Positions 17,506-26,245 of a stretch of 64,000 nucleotides of DNA are shown in pieces. Both the position numbers and the translations under genes were made by a program. Location of the stretch: assembly GCA_018114805.1 (NCBI GenBank), contig CP073042.1, positions 4,278,001 to 4,342,000 of the forward strand, written 5' to 3'. Below the pieces are notes generated by a model. That model searched no databases and was not told where the DNA came from. It saw only the letters and a list, made by a program, of their open reading frames with translations. Numbering within the stretch: the first letter of the stretch is position 1; each line of letters opens with the position of its first letter. The stretch is from Candidatus Streptomyces philanthi. GTDB lineage: Bacteria; Actinomycetota; Actinomycetes; Streptomycetales; Streptomycetaceae.

Positions 17506-18933
17506 GTGAGCAAGGTTCTGTTGGCGGCCCTGGCAAGCGCAGGCGAGGACCGGCCCGACGGATTGACCATCGCCGGTCGCCCCTGTTCCCGGGAGGAACT
17601 CCTGGGGGCCGCGGGCGCGGTGGCGGCCCGGATCGCGGGCGCGCCGGTGGTGGCCGTGCGGGCGGAGGCGACCCTGGAGACCGTTGTGGCCGTGGTGGGC
17701 GGGCTGCTGGCCGGCGTGCCGGTGGTCCCGCTGCCGCCCGACTCCGGACCGGCCGAACGCGATCACATCCTGCGCGATTCGGGCGCGACCCTGCTGCTCA
17801 CCGGGCCGGGCGGGGCGGGCGGCGGCACCGGGCCGGGCGGCGGCGCGGGCGGTCAGGGCGGCGGCCAGGGCGTCGAGGTGGTGCCCGTCGACGCGGCCGA
17901 GCGCGCCGACTGGGCGAAGCCGGAGCCGGACGAGGCCGCCACCGCGCTCATCCTCTACACCTCGGGCACCACCGGCGCGCCCAAGGGCGCCCTCATCTCG
18001 CGGCGCGCCGTCGCCGCCGGCCTGGACGGCCTGGCCGACGCCTGGGCCTGGACCCCGGACGACACGCTCGCCCACGGCCTGCCGCTGTTCCACGTGCACG
18101 GCCTGGTCCTCGGCGTCCTCGGCGCGCTGCGCGTCGGCAGCCGCCTGGTGCACACCGGCCGGCCCAGGCCGCAGGCGTACGCGGCGGCGGGCGGCACCCT
18201 CTACTTCGGGGTGCCCACCGTGTGGAGCCGGGTCGCCGGCGACCCGGCCGCGGCCCGGGCGCTGCGCGACGCCCGGCTGCTGGTCTCCGGCAGCGCGCCG
18301 CTGCCCACGCCGGTCTTCCGCGAGCTGGCGGAGCTGACCGGGCACCAGGTGGTGGAGCGGTACGGCATGACCGAGACGCTGATCACCGTGGCGACCCGCG
18401 CGGATGGCGAGCGGCGCCCCGGCCACGTCGGCGTTCCGCTGCCCGGGGTGCGGACCCGGATCGTCACCGAATCGGGCGTGGAGATCGGCGAGTTGGAGGT
18501 GACCGGGCCGACCCTGTTCGACGGTTACCTGAACCGGCCGGAGGCCACGGCCGCCTCGTACACCGCCGACGGCTGGTTCCGTACGGGCGACATCGCCGCC
18601 GTCGGGCCGGACGGCACGCACCGCATCGTCGGGCGGGCCTCGACGGACATGATCAAGTCCGGGGGGTACCGGATCGGCGCCGGTGAGGTCGAGAACGCGC
18701 TGCTCGACCACCCGGCCGTGCGCGAGGCGGCGGTCGTCGGCGCGCCGCACGAGGACCTCGGGCAGGAGATCGTGGCGTACGTGGTGGCCGACGGGGTGGG
18801 CGAGGCGGAGCTGATCGACTTCGTCGCCGGCCACCTGTCGGCCCACAAGCGACCGCGCAAGGTGCGCTTCCTGGAGGCGCTGCCGCGCAACGCGATGGGC
18901 AAGCCGCAGAAGCGCCTGCTGCCACCGGTGTGA
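17506..18933 (+). CDS. Acyl-CoA synthetase (AMP-forming)
   Basis: 475 residues from GTG 17506, chosen for AAGGAGAGG eight bases upstream; an ATG at 17479 has none. The adenylation fold is complete: P-loop-like YTSGTTGAPKGALIS (about residue 150), the YGMTET core, GWFRTGDIAAVG with the ATP-ribose Asp, the hinge and IKSGGYRIGAGEVE, and the C-terminal catalytic Lys in PRNAMGKPQK. It activates a carboxylic acid with ATP and joins it to CoA; the chain length is not evident, though the short form resembles malonyl- or medium-chain synthetases. A Gly-rich loop near residue 105 is low complexity. Five 16-bp repeats lie just upstream. Confidence 0.93.
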   Translation: MSKVLLAALASAGEDRPDGLTIAGRPCSREELLGAAGAVAARIAGAPVVAVRAEATLETVVAVVGGLLAGVPVVPLPPDSGPAERDHILRDSGATLLLTGPGGAGGGTGPGGGAGGQGGGQGVEVVPVDAAERADWAKPEPDEAATALILYTSGTTGAPKGALISRRAVAAGLDGLADAWAWTPDDTLAHGLPLFHVHGLVLGVLGALRVGSRLVHTGRPRPQAYAAAGGTLYFGVPTVWSRVAGDPAAARALRDARLLVSGSAPLPTPVFRELAELTGHQVVERYGMTETLITVATRADGERRPGHVGVPLPGVRTRIVTESGVEIGELEVTGPTLFDGYLNRPEATAASYTADGWFRTGDIAAVGPDGTHRIVGRASTDMIKSGGYRIGAGEVENALLDHPAVREAAVVGAPHEDLGQEIVAYVVADGVGEAELIDFVAGHLSAHKRPRKVRFLEALPRNAMGKPQKRLLPPV

Positions 18934-19004
18934 GGCGCCGGCCCGAGCCTCCGGCCCGACCTGTCGTCGTCGCGGGCCCAGTGCCGGCCCGAGGCGCCGG
19001 CCCG

Positions 19005-20036
19005 TCAGTCCGGGGCGCGGTCGCCGGTGAGCTGCCAGGCGGCGAGGGCGAGCCGGGCCCGCATCAGCCCGGCGGGTTCGGCCAAGTCGAGGTCCAGGGC
19101 CTTGCCGAGCAGTTCGAGGCGGCGGGCGACGCTGCTGTGGTGCAGGTGGAGCAGGTCGGCGGCCCGTCGCAGGGAGCCGGTGGCGCAGTAGGTGTCCAGC
19201 GTCTCCAGGTCCCGCGGGCTGGCGGCGAGGCGCGCGATCGCGGCCACGTCCGCGTTGGCGCGCAGGGCGTCCGGCGGCGCCTGCGCGAGCAGCGCGAGCG
19301 CCCCCAACTCGCGGTAGTGCACGACCGGTCGGCGTTCCGTGGCGAAGCGCAGCGCGATGCGGGCCTGCTGCCAGGACAGCTCGGGCCGCTCGGCCGCGCC
19401 GATGCCCGCGCGCACGTCCGCCGGAAGCCGGGCCGGGTCCGCGTGGCTGGCCAGGATGACGTCCACGTCGGTCAGCGGCGCGGCCTTCACCTGGTGGGCC
19501 GGGCAGAGCAGGCCGGCCACCCGGTCCAGCGGGATTCGGGCGCGCACGGCCAGCACGTGGACCGGCCGCTCGGCGGCGAAGCCCAGCAGCCGCACCGCCC
19601 GGGCCCGGGCCGCCTCGTCGCTGTCGGCGCTGATCACCAGCTCGACCAGCGCGGGGTCGGCCATGGTGGTGCGGGCCGGGCCGTACCGCTCGACTACCGC
19701 CGCCGCGGCGATGGCCAGCCGGTCCAGGACCACGTCGTCCAGCGGGTTCGGCGGCCTGGGGCGCTCCAGCCACACCGTGCCGATCTCCTCCTCGTCCAGG
19801 ACGATCGGCGCCCGGCTGGACGCGGGCGCCGGCTGGCCGTCGGGCGCGAGCCGGATCGCCCGCCCTGTGCTGTGCAGCCGCACCGCCGCCACGCACTCGG
19901 CCAGGCCGGCCGACGCGCGGGTGAGCGCCGTCAGGTCCACGCGGCGGCGCATCAGCGTGTCGTAGAACATGACGACCCGGATCGCGCCCTCGACGTGCGT
20001 GTCCAGTTGCGACAGCCGTACGGCCAGTGCCTCCAT
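19005..20036 (-). CDS. PucR/CdaR-type helix-turn-helix regulator
   Basis: 343 residues from ATG 20036. The C-terminal 60 residues carry the PucR-type helix-turn-helix: LETLDTYCATGSLRRAADLL followed by HLHHSSVARRLELLGKAL. The first 280 residues form a GAF-like and GGDEF-related sensory region of the kind seen in PucR proteins, with no membrane helix. Such regulators respond to small metabolites, for instance in purine or amino acid use, but no ligand can be assigned. It is divergent from an alpha/beta hydrolase gene with 96 bp between starts, so that hydrolase is the likely target. Confidence 0.87.
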   Translation of the reverse strand: MEALAVRLSQLDTHVEGAIRVVMFYDTLMRRRVDLTALTRASAGLAECVAAVRLHSTGRAIRLAPDGQPAPASSRAPIVLDEEEIGTVWLERPRPPNPLDDVVLDRLAIAAAAVVERYGPARTTMADPALVELVISADSDEAARARAVRLLGFAAERPVHVLAVRARIPLDRVAGLLCPAHQVKAAPLTDVDVILASHADPARLPADVRAGIGAAERPELSWQQARIALRFATERRPVVHYRELGALALLAQAPPDALRANADVAAIARLAASPRDLETLDTYCATGSLRRAADLLHLHHSSVARRLELLGKALDLDLAEPAGLMRARLALAAWQLTGDRAPD

Positions 20037-20132
20037 GGCCGCAGGATAGGCGTCGATCGGCGCGCTACCCGGGCCGGTTGTCCGACGGTTGGCGGATGAC
20101 CTCGGTGGTCGGCCGTCGCGAGGATAGTCGCC

Positions 20133-21029
20133 ATGGACCCAGAACTCGAACCGTTCCTGCCGTTGCTCCCCCGGGCCAAGCTGAGCGACCCGGTCGCCGA
20201 GCGCGCGAACTTCGCCGCGCTGGCCGCCTCCGTCTCGGGGCCCGACGTCACCGACATGGACGTCGAGGACCGCACGGTGGGCGCGGACCCGGCCGTGCCC
20301 GTGCGGATCTACCGCCCGTACGGGGCGCGCGGCGCCATCGTGTGGCTGCACGGCGGCGGTTGGGTGATGGGCGACGTGGACACCGAGCACCCGTCGGCCG
20401 CCCGACTCGCGTCGGCCTCCGGCGCGACCGTGATCTCGGTGGGCTACCGACTGGCCCCCGAGCACCCGTTCCCGGCCGCCTTCGACGACGCGTACGCCGT
20501 ACTGACCTGGGCCAGCGAGCACGCGGCCGAACTCGGTGCCGAAGCGGACCGGATCGCGGTCGGCGGGCACAGCGCCGGCGGGGGACTCGCGGCCGGGCTC
20601 GCGCTGCGCGCCCGCGACGAGCAGGGGCCGCCGATCCGCTTCCAGCTCCTCAACCAGCCCGGGCTCGACGACCGCCAGGTCACCTCGTCGAGCCGGAACT
20701 TCATGGACACGCCCTGGATGAACCGGGACACGGTCGCCGCCGCCTGGAAGCACTACCTGGCCGGCCAGGCAGCCACCCCGTACGCCGCCCCCGCCCGCGC
20801 CACCGACCTGTCCGGGCTGCCGCCGGCCTACGTCGCTTCCGCGGAACTCTGCCCGAACCGCGACGAGGACATCGACTACGCGCTGCGCCTGCTCCAGTCC
20901 GGCGTGTCGGTCGAACTCCACCAGTGGGCCGGCACCTTCCACGGCTCGCAGGCCATCCTGTCCGCCGAGATCTCCCAACGACAGTTCACCGAACTCGGCG
21001 GCGCGCTGCGCCGCGCCCTGGACGCGTGA
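20133..21029 (+). CDS. Alpha/beta hydrolase (HSL-type esterase)
   Basis: 298 residues. Features of the hormone-sensitive-lipase esterase family are all present: oxyanion motif VWLHGGGWVMGD, YRLAPEHPFPAAFDD, nucleophile Ser in VGGHSAGGGLAAG, Asp in NRDEDIDYALRL and His in WAGTFHGSQ. It hydrolyses carboxylic esters in the cytosol; the substrate is unknown. ATG 20133 follows GAGGATAG weakly. It is divergent from the PucR-type regulator and 175 bp upstream of a broken cupin gene that may have been in the same operon. Confidence 0.93.
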   Translation: MDPELEPFLPLLPRAKLSDPVAERANFAALAASVSGPDVTDMDVEDRTVGADPAVPVRIYRPYGARGAIVWLHGGGWVMGDVDTEHPSAARLASASGATVISVGYRLAPEHPFPAAFDDAYAVLTWASEHAAELGAEADRIAVGGHSAGGGLAAGLALRARDEQGPPIRFQLLNQPGLDDRQVTSSSRNFMDTPWMNRDTVAAAWKHYLAGQAATPYAAPARATDLSGLPPAYVASAELCPNRDEDIDYALRLLQSGVSVELHQWAGTFHGSQAILSAEISQRQFTELGGALRRALDA

Positions 21030-21204
21030 GCCGGCCCTGACCGTACGGGCCCGGTCCTGACCGTACGGGCGAAGCCTCCGGTAGCCGGGAGCCGGCCCCC
21101 GTTCGCCGGAGGTCGGCGCCCTCCCCGTACGACCCACCGACCCCACCACCCCCGCGCGCACGACCCTGACCAGAGAACCTGACCCCAGACAAGGAACCCC
21201 CGCC

Positions 21205-21614
21205 ATGACCGCGACCCCGATCGACCCCGCCGCCCCCGTCCGTCCTGTCGACCTGTTCGCCTCCTTCCTCCACCTGCACCAGGACGGCCGCGCCCGGGCG
21301 GCGGAGCCGGTGTTCCAACACGACGGGGACGGCTGACAGTTGATGACCTTCCACGTAGAGACCGACGCCGACGTCCACGGCGACCACTGGGAGGTGCACC
21401 CCGAAGCGCAGGAGGTCGTGGCCTGCCTCGCCGGCGGGATACGCCTGTACTTCCGCCCGGAGCAGCCGGACGAGGTGGAGGAGGAGGTCGCGGTGGCGGC
21501 CGGCTCCGCGGTCATCGTTCCGCGCGGCCGCTGGTACCGCATCGCCTGGACGGCCCTAGCGACATCATGTCCCTCACTGTGCCGCGCGGCAGCCGGCTGG
21601 AGAAGCGGGGGTGA
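21205..21614 (+). pseudogene. Broken cupin-domain protein
   Basis: ATG 21205 opens a cupin of about 135 residues. After VFQHDGDG a TGA at 21334-21336 replaces an expected Trp, and the frame then reads MTFHVETDADVHGDHWEVHP, EAQEVVACLAGGIRLYF and AAGSAVIVPRGRWYRIA, the two cupin motifs with HxxHWExH-like and PRG-x-WHR metal-site patterns. A one-base shift near 21550 then moves the end (DIMSLTVPRGSRLEKRG) into another frame, stopping at 21614. Two lesions in a short gene. It follows the esterase gene on the same strand. Confidence 0.75.
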
Positions 21615-21868
21615 CGGGGCATGGCGGCCTGATGACTGAGGGCGGGGAGGGCGGCGGGGGCGCGGTTGGCGCTACCGCAGAGGGCTCTGAACTGCCCGGA
21701 CCCCGCGATACGGGCTCGCTTTGACACTGGCGCGCGGGCGAGCACGAGCAGAGTCACTGGCAATTATCGCAAAGTGACGAAAGTGCTTCCCGAATGTTCC
21801 AGGTCGGCATACCCTTCCGGAACTACCGCACGTCGGACCGCAGTGGTCTGAAGCGCGGCGGAGGTGCC

Positions 21869-22438
21869 ATGGGTGGGGACCCGTATGTGTCAGGGACGGT
21901 TGACGAACGTGGGGGAACAAAGGCGTTATTGACGCCTGGCGACAGGGCGCAGATCCCTGATCCGTACGGCGACCGGGCCCTGCTGACCTCTGCCATGACG
22001 CGAGGCTACGATGCCGTGCCCGACGGGGAGCGGGACCGGTTGCGGCGCTACCTCGAAGCGGTCGTCGCGGCCCGGCCGGCGCCCGTGCACACCACCGTCG
22101 CCTTCAACGCCGTTTACTTCGGGTACGACCTCGACGGCGACGGCTACGGTGGCAGCCCGCTCCGCCTCGACGACTTTCCGGTCATCACTTTCGGTGAATC
22201 CACCCCCGAGCTCCCGGTCGGCGCCATGGTGTGTGTCGCCACGGGGTCGGACCCGTTGTATGCCGAGATCGTCTATCGGGAGGGTGCCCACCCAGAGGTG
22301 GGCACCCTCGGTGACATACCGCCCTGGGTGTCGGGGGCGCCTGTGGGCGCCGAGGGTCCGGGCAGGGCGGGAGACGGCGTCTCGCCACAGCGCAGGGAAC
22401 TGCTGGTCCCGATCTCCACGCCTTCGGCCCGGCCCTGA
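21869..22438 (+). CDS. Unrecognised protein, first gene of island module
   Basis: 189 residues from ATG 21869 with GGAGG five bases before. I do not recognise the family. It is soluble and acidic. A middle part with beta-strand-like alternation (VHTTVAFNAVYFGYDLDGDG, VGAMVCVATGSDPLYAEIVY) suggests a compact domain, and the last 50 residues are Gly/Pro-rich. DLDGDGYGG resembles a calcium-loop sequence, but as a single instance it is weak evidence. The coding region contains a perfect 13-bp inverted repeat at 22280-22309. The next gene begins two bases after its stop, so the pair are very likely cotranscribed. Confidence 0.6.
   Translation: MGGDPYVSGTVDERGGTKALLTPGDRAQIPDPYGDRALLTSAMTRGYDAVPDGERDRLRRYLEAVVAARPAPVHTTVAFNAVYFGYDLDGDGYGGSPLRLDDFPVITFGESTPELPVGAMVCVATGSDPLYAEIVYREGAHPEVGTLGDIPPWVSGAPVGAEGPGRAGDGVSPQRRELLVPISTPSARP
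22280..22309. repeat. Perfect 13-bp inverted repeat inside a gene
   Basis: GAGGGTGCCCACC and GGTGGGCACCCTC flank the loop CAGA within codons for EGAHPEVGTL in the gene at 21869. The RNA hairpin would be very stable. There is no U-tract, and the frame stays open through it. Confidence 0.85.
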
Positions 22439-22440
22439 GC

Positions 22441-24182
22441 TTGTCACCGGCCCAGCTCTACCGCTTACGCACGCGCCGGCGCTGGATCAACGAGGACGGT
22501 CATGTCCTCGTCGACGTCCGCTACCCGTCCCCGGAGGCGGCCCGCCGCGACGACCTGGCCGCCTATGCGGACTATTTCCTGACCACGGCGCGGGAGCAAC
22601 TGCTCAGCCCCTTCGTTCCCGTGTCCCTCGCCGCGCTGGTGGGCGATGCACACGACGACCTGCGGGCGGGACTGCTCGGGATCCTCGGGACGGTGCGGGG
22701 TGTGCTCAACTCCAGTAGCACCCTGCGCACCTGGCGTGACTACGCCATGACCCGGAGCTCGCTCGCGGACTGCTGGCGGGACACTGGACCGCTGGGTGGC
22801 GACGACCTCAGGTCGCTCGCCGCCGCGGTCGAGCGCGCGGCCACCCCGGGCAAGCGGCGCTACGGGCTCACCACGCCGGTCACGGTGTACACAGCGATCG
22901 GACCGCGGCTTCGCGGGTTTCCTGGGGCGACCGAACTACTCACGGGGGTGGGGTACGCCACAGCCGTGTGCCGGGCGAACGTGGCGCTCGCCGACATCGT
23001 TCAAGGGGACAGTGACCTGGGTCTGTTCGAGAACGGCTCGCGGATCACGCTCGACGACGCCTTCGAGGGCGGTGGCGTGTGGCGGTCCCATCATCCCGGT
23101 GATGCGGAAGCGCCCGGAGACCCCCTGGCGCCGGCCGGCCGCGGCTGGACATCCACGTTGCCCGCGCCATCGGAGCCGGAGTCGGCAGCAGAGTTGCCCC
23201 CGGTCGACCTGCCGCTGGCCGACGACGCCTCTCTCGGCGTCGGTGATCTCCTGCGGAGCGACGCGCGGGAGATCGTCTGGCGGGGCTCCTTGCGGCTGGC
23301 CCACCTCATTGACGGCTGGTTCCTCTGCATCCGCACGTCGTCGAGGAGCTGAGTCGCTCCTGCGACGCACGCGGCATCTGTCGCCTCGAACTCGACCATG
23401 CGGGAGAGAGGCTGAGGGATGAGGCGACGCAGGACGTCGTCGCCGAACTCGGCGAGGACTCGGGCCGGCTGACCGGCATCTCCTGGCCCGACTCCTTCTT
23501 CCCCTGCCTCATGCTGGAACTGCGCCACCGCCGCGGCGGTTCCGTGATCCGCCTGATCACGACGCGACTCACGGACCGGGTACAGGTCGGTGACCGTGAG
23601 ACCGGGCACTGCTATGACCCCCACGTATTCACCAGGGAGGACGTCCCGGGAAGTGACCGCAACGGAGACAGCGCCGTCGGGCTCGGCCCCCGGCAGTTGG
23701 TGATGCGCACCGTGCGGCGTTGCAGTCTCCTCACCCTCGACGGTCACGCCCTGCTGGACCGTGCGGCTCTGCCCGGCGCGGTCTACGGGCGTCGGCCGGC
23801 TCGGGCGCAGGTCGCCGCCCTGGAATCGGCCGTCGCGGAACTGTTCGCGATACGGCTCCTGGAACCGGCCCGCGGTAGCCGAGACGCCTGCGGCCAGCCG
23901 CATTTCCCGCCGCGTGACGGACAGCGGCCCATTCCGCTCATCGGCTACCGCCCCGCCCGGCAGCGGGTGGTCCGGGCCTGGGGCGACACCGAACCGGGTG
24001 GCGAAGGGTTACGGGGCGTCCAGTTCGTCCCCGGTCACCTGCGCCGCCTGCGACCGGGCTCCTTGCCCAGCGACGCCCAGCGCGCGGCCTTCTGGGAGCA
24101 CTGCCGACGGCTCGGCAAGGCGGATGGCTGGGAACTGCCCCACGGCTACACATTCGTCACCGAGCACACGCGCGGTCGCTGA
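22441..24182 (+). pseudogene. Unrecognised large island protein with one frameshift
   Basis: A TTG at 22441 opens a frame of 303 residues to 23352. Near 23335 (HLIDGWFL) the continuation moves to another frame, HPHVVEELSRSC, which runs open to 24182. Joined, it is about 580 residues, soluble, Arg-rich, with no motif I know. Conserved-looking stretches are RTRRRWINEDGHVLVDVRYP, TPVTVYTAIGPRLRGFPGA, WPDSFFPCLMLELRHRRGG and the tail WELPHGYTFVTEHTRGR. It follows the gene at 21869 by two bases. The frame change may be real inactivation, a sequencing indel or, less likely, recoding. A hairpin with a T-rich tail follows the stop. Confidence 0.5.
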
Positions 24183-24183
24183 T

Positions 24184-24202
24184 CCGCACGGCTCTCGTGC
24201 GG
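24184..24202 (+). terminator. Hairpin with pyrimidine-rich tail
   Basis: CCGCAC and GTGCGG pair around GGCTCTC directly after the island module stop, followed about 20 bases later by the T-rich run TTCTTCTTTCTTC. It fits a terminator for the two-gene module. Confidence 0.55.
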
Positions 24203-24239
24203 CCCCAGGCCAGACCAACCCCCTTCTTCTTTCTTCTAT

Positions 24240-24467
24240 GTGTCCACAGAAACGGAGTACGCGTACATGCAGGACCGCTACCACGCCGTCACGAAACCGC
24301 CGTGGTCCCCGTCGAGCGCCTCGCCCCAGGACATCGAAGCGCTGGCCGCCGCGCTGAACGCCCTGGACTCCCCGGCCATCGGCGCCCTGGACGACCTCTC
24401 GGTCGACATGGTGGAGCTGGCCTTCAACTCGCTGCGGCCAAAGGGCCCGACAGGATTTGCTCGGTAG
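24240..24467 (+). CDS. Small hypothetical island protein
   Basis: 75 residues from GTG 24240; ATG 24267 is an alternative with GGAG upstream and would give 66. Acidic and helical in the middle (SPQDIEALAAALNALDSPAI, then LDDLSVDMVELAFNSLRPKG). I do not recognise it. It may be the front part of one gene with the next frame at 24500, because the second frame continues with similar helical composition and only a one-base shift would be needed. Confidence 0.4.
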   Translation: MSTETEYAYMQDRYHAVTKPPWSPSSASPQDIEALAAALNALDSPAIGALDDLSVDMVELAFNSLRPKGPTGFAR

Positions 24468-24499
24468 CCTGGGCATCCGGCTGGCAGCCCTCCCGACGG

Positions 24500-24946
24500 G
24501 TGAGCAGTGCCCTGTGCCGGGACGTCCTCGCCAGGCTGCGTCGCGAGGCTCGGCAGCACGCCTGCACATGCGGGATCAAGGGACTCACGGTCAACGTGAT
24601 GAATCAGGTCGGCGACTTCGTCCTCGCACAGGGGGGCGAGACGGTTTCCGATCCTGTTGCCCGGTGGGGGGCCACGCTCGTGCGTGCCACGGTGTCCGCG
24701 TGGTGCAACGCCTCAGTCGCCGACTCGCACATCCTCGCGTGGGCGGCGGACCAGGACTGGTTCGTGGCGACGGCCGACGACGAGGAGGCGGCCCGGCTCG
24801 CCGCTGTCGGTGCCGCGGCGTGTTCCCCCGCCACGGCGCACCCGGACTTCGTCCACGGAATGGAGTCGGGGAAGGAGCCACCGATCACGGCCGCCCGGAA
24901 GCCGTCTGGAAACAACGCGTTGCTGTGCGGGCTCCATGATCGTTGA
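24500..24946 (+). pseudogene. Hypothetical gene cut by IS copy 1
   Basis: From GTG 24500 the frame reads a Cys-containing helical protein (ARLRREARQHACTCGIKGL, MNQVGDFVLAQGGE, DSHILAWAADQDWFVATADD). Its own sequence ends at base 24897, where the IS terminal sequence begins; the last 16 codons (from KPSGNN on) come from the IS. The natural C-terminus is therefore lost. Family unknown. Its start may lie further upstream in the frame of the small gene at 24240 if a frameshift separates them. Confidence 0.45.
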
Positions 24947-26214
24947 TCTTGCGTGGTCATATCTCAGTCGATGTCCCAACAACTTGCCTCGCGGTTGGGC
25001 ACGTTGCTCCCCCATCTCAACGAACGGCAGAGGCGGTTGCTGCTGGCCGCAGAGGCCCGTGAGCTTGGGCATGGCGGAATACGTGCGGTGTCCCACGCGA
25101 CTGGTGTCAGCGAAACGACGGTGCGTAAAGGCATCGCCGAACTCGCAGATGAACCGTCGCCCTTTCCAGGTGGTCGCGTTCGACGCCCTGGAGGCGGCCG
25201 CAAGAACGCAGCCTCGAAGGACCCAGGACTGCTGCCTGCCCTCTTGGCGTTGGTCGAGCCGGATGAGCGAGGCGATCCCATGTCGCCCTTGAGGTGGACG
25301 ACCAAGTCGCTGCGGCATCTCGCCGACGAGCTGACCCAAAAGGGGCATCCAGTCTCCGCGACCACGGTCGGGAAACTGCTGCATGAGAATGGGTTCAGTC
25401 TTCAGGGCAACGCCAAGACCCTGGAGGGAAAGCAACACCCTGACCGAGACGCCCAGTTCCATTACATCAACAGCCAAGTCAAGGAACATCAGGCGGCGGG
25501 CGAGCCGGTCATCAGCGTTGATACGAAGAAAAAGGAGATGGTCGGTCGGTTCCACAACCCGGGGCGAGAGTGGCGCCCAAAGGGAGAGCCGATCCACGTA
25601 GAAGATCACTCTCTGTTCTGGCGCGGCGAGATCCAACAGGTCATCCCCTACGGGATCTACGACATCGGGGCCAACACGGGCTGGGTCAATGTCGGTGTGG
25701 AGCACGACACATCGGCCTTCGCGGTCGCTTCTATTCGCCGATGGTGGGATAACCGCGGCAAGACCGACTATCCGAGCGCCAAGCGCCTTCTCATCACGGC
25801 GGACTCCGGCAGCTCGAACTCTCCGCGATACCGACTTTGGAAGTCTGAACTCGCAGCTCTGGCCGAGGAAACCGGCTTGGCTATTACCGTCTGCCACTTT
25901 CCGCCTGGAACATCGAAGTGGAATAAGGTCGAGCACCGCCTCTTCTCTCACATCACCATGAACTGGCGCGGACGCCCGCTGACCAGCCACGAAGTCGTCA
26001 TCAAAACCATCGAATCCACCCGCACTCGCTCCGGCCTGCGCGTCGAAGCCGAACTCGACACACGCTCCTATCCGATCGGGGTCACGGTGAGCAAGGAGTA
26101 CTTGGACTCCTTGCCGATCCAGCCACACGACACTCACGGCGCCTGGAACTACACCATCGACCCGCACGATCACTGCACTGCGCCTGCGGCAAGCAGAAAC
26201 CCAGGTCCATCCAG
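24898..26214 (+). mobile_element. Truncated ISAzo13-family element, copy 1
   Basis: These 1317 bp match the first part of the complete copy at 28171-30347 (opposite strand), nearly base for base, beginning at the same terminal sequence GAAGCCGTCTGGAAACAACG. The match stops abruptly at 26214, inside the element just after the frameshift heptamer. The second open frame and the other terminal repeat are missing; instead the sequence passes straight into a nuclease-helicase gene remnant. A deletion has removed the IS tail together with the front of that gene. The near identity of the copies implies recent movement or gene conversion. Confidence 0.85.
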
Positions 26215-26245
26215 GACGACCGCCGCTTCATCGTCGCCAACATGA
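24953..26245 (+). CDS. ISAzo13-family transposase (orfA), copy 1
   Basis: 430 residues. An N-terminal helix-turn-helix (GIRAVSHATGVSETTVRKGI) is followed by the ISAzo13 DDE domain: first Asp in VISVDTKKKEMVGRF, second in LLITADSGSSN and the Glu in KWNKVEHRLFSHI. All three catalytic residues are present. The final ten residues are not native: the frame crosses the truncation at 26214. The -1 frame from the heptamer at 26197 would instead fuse the transposase to the helicase remnant. With one end of the element lost it cannot move itself but could act on the other copy. Confidence 0.88.
   Translation: MVISQSMSQQLASRLGTLLPHLNERQRRLLLAAEARELGHGGIRAVSHATGVSETTVRKGIAELADEPSPFPGGRVRRPGGGRKNAASKDPGLLPALLALVEPDERGDPMSPLRWTTKSLRHLADELTQKGHPVSATTVGKLLHENGFSLQGNAKTLEGKQHPDRDAQFHYINSQVKEHQAAGEPVISVDTKKKEMVGRFHNPGREWRPKGEPIHVEDHSLFWRGEIQQVIPYGIYDIGANTGWVNVGVEHDTSAFAVASIRRWWDNRGKTDYPSAKRLLITADSGSSNSPRYRLWKSELAALAEETGLAITVCHFPPGTSKWNKVEHRLFSHITMNWRGRPLTSHEVVIKTIESTRTRSGLRVEAELDTRSYPIGVTVSKEYLDSLPIQPHDTHGAWNYTIDPHDHCTAPAASRNPGPSRTTAASSSPT
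26197..26203 (+). promoter_or_regulatory. Candidate -1 frameshift heptamer, copy 1
   Basis: A AAC CCA in the transposase frame, the canonical X XXY YYZ form. A -1 slip enters the frame CACGKQKPRSIQ and continues here into the helicase remnant, ending at 26604. Confidence 0.5.

Noticed and set aside
21030..21090. Regulatory direct repeat CCTGACCGTACGGGC, two copies
   Set aside because: It lies downstream of the esterase stop in GC-rich sequence where GTACGGGC recurs throughout the genome; too common to call.
21600..21870. Left attachment site for the tRNA-Arg island
   Set aside because: I looked for the tRNA 3' sequence (GGATTCGAACC type) here and found no copy on either strand.
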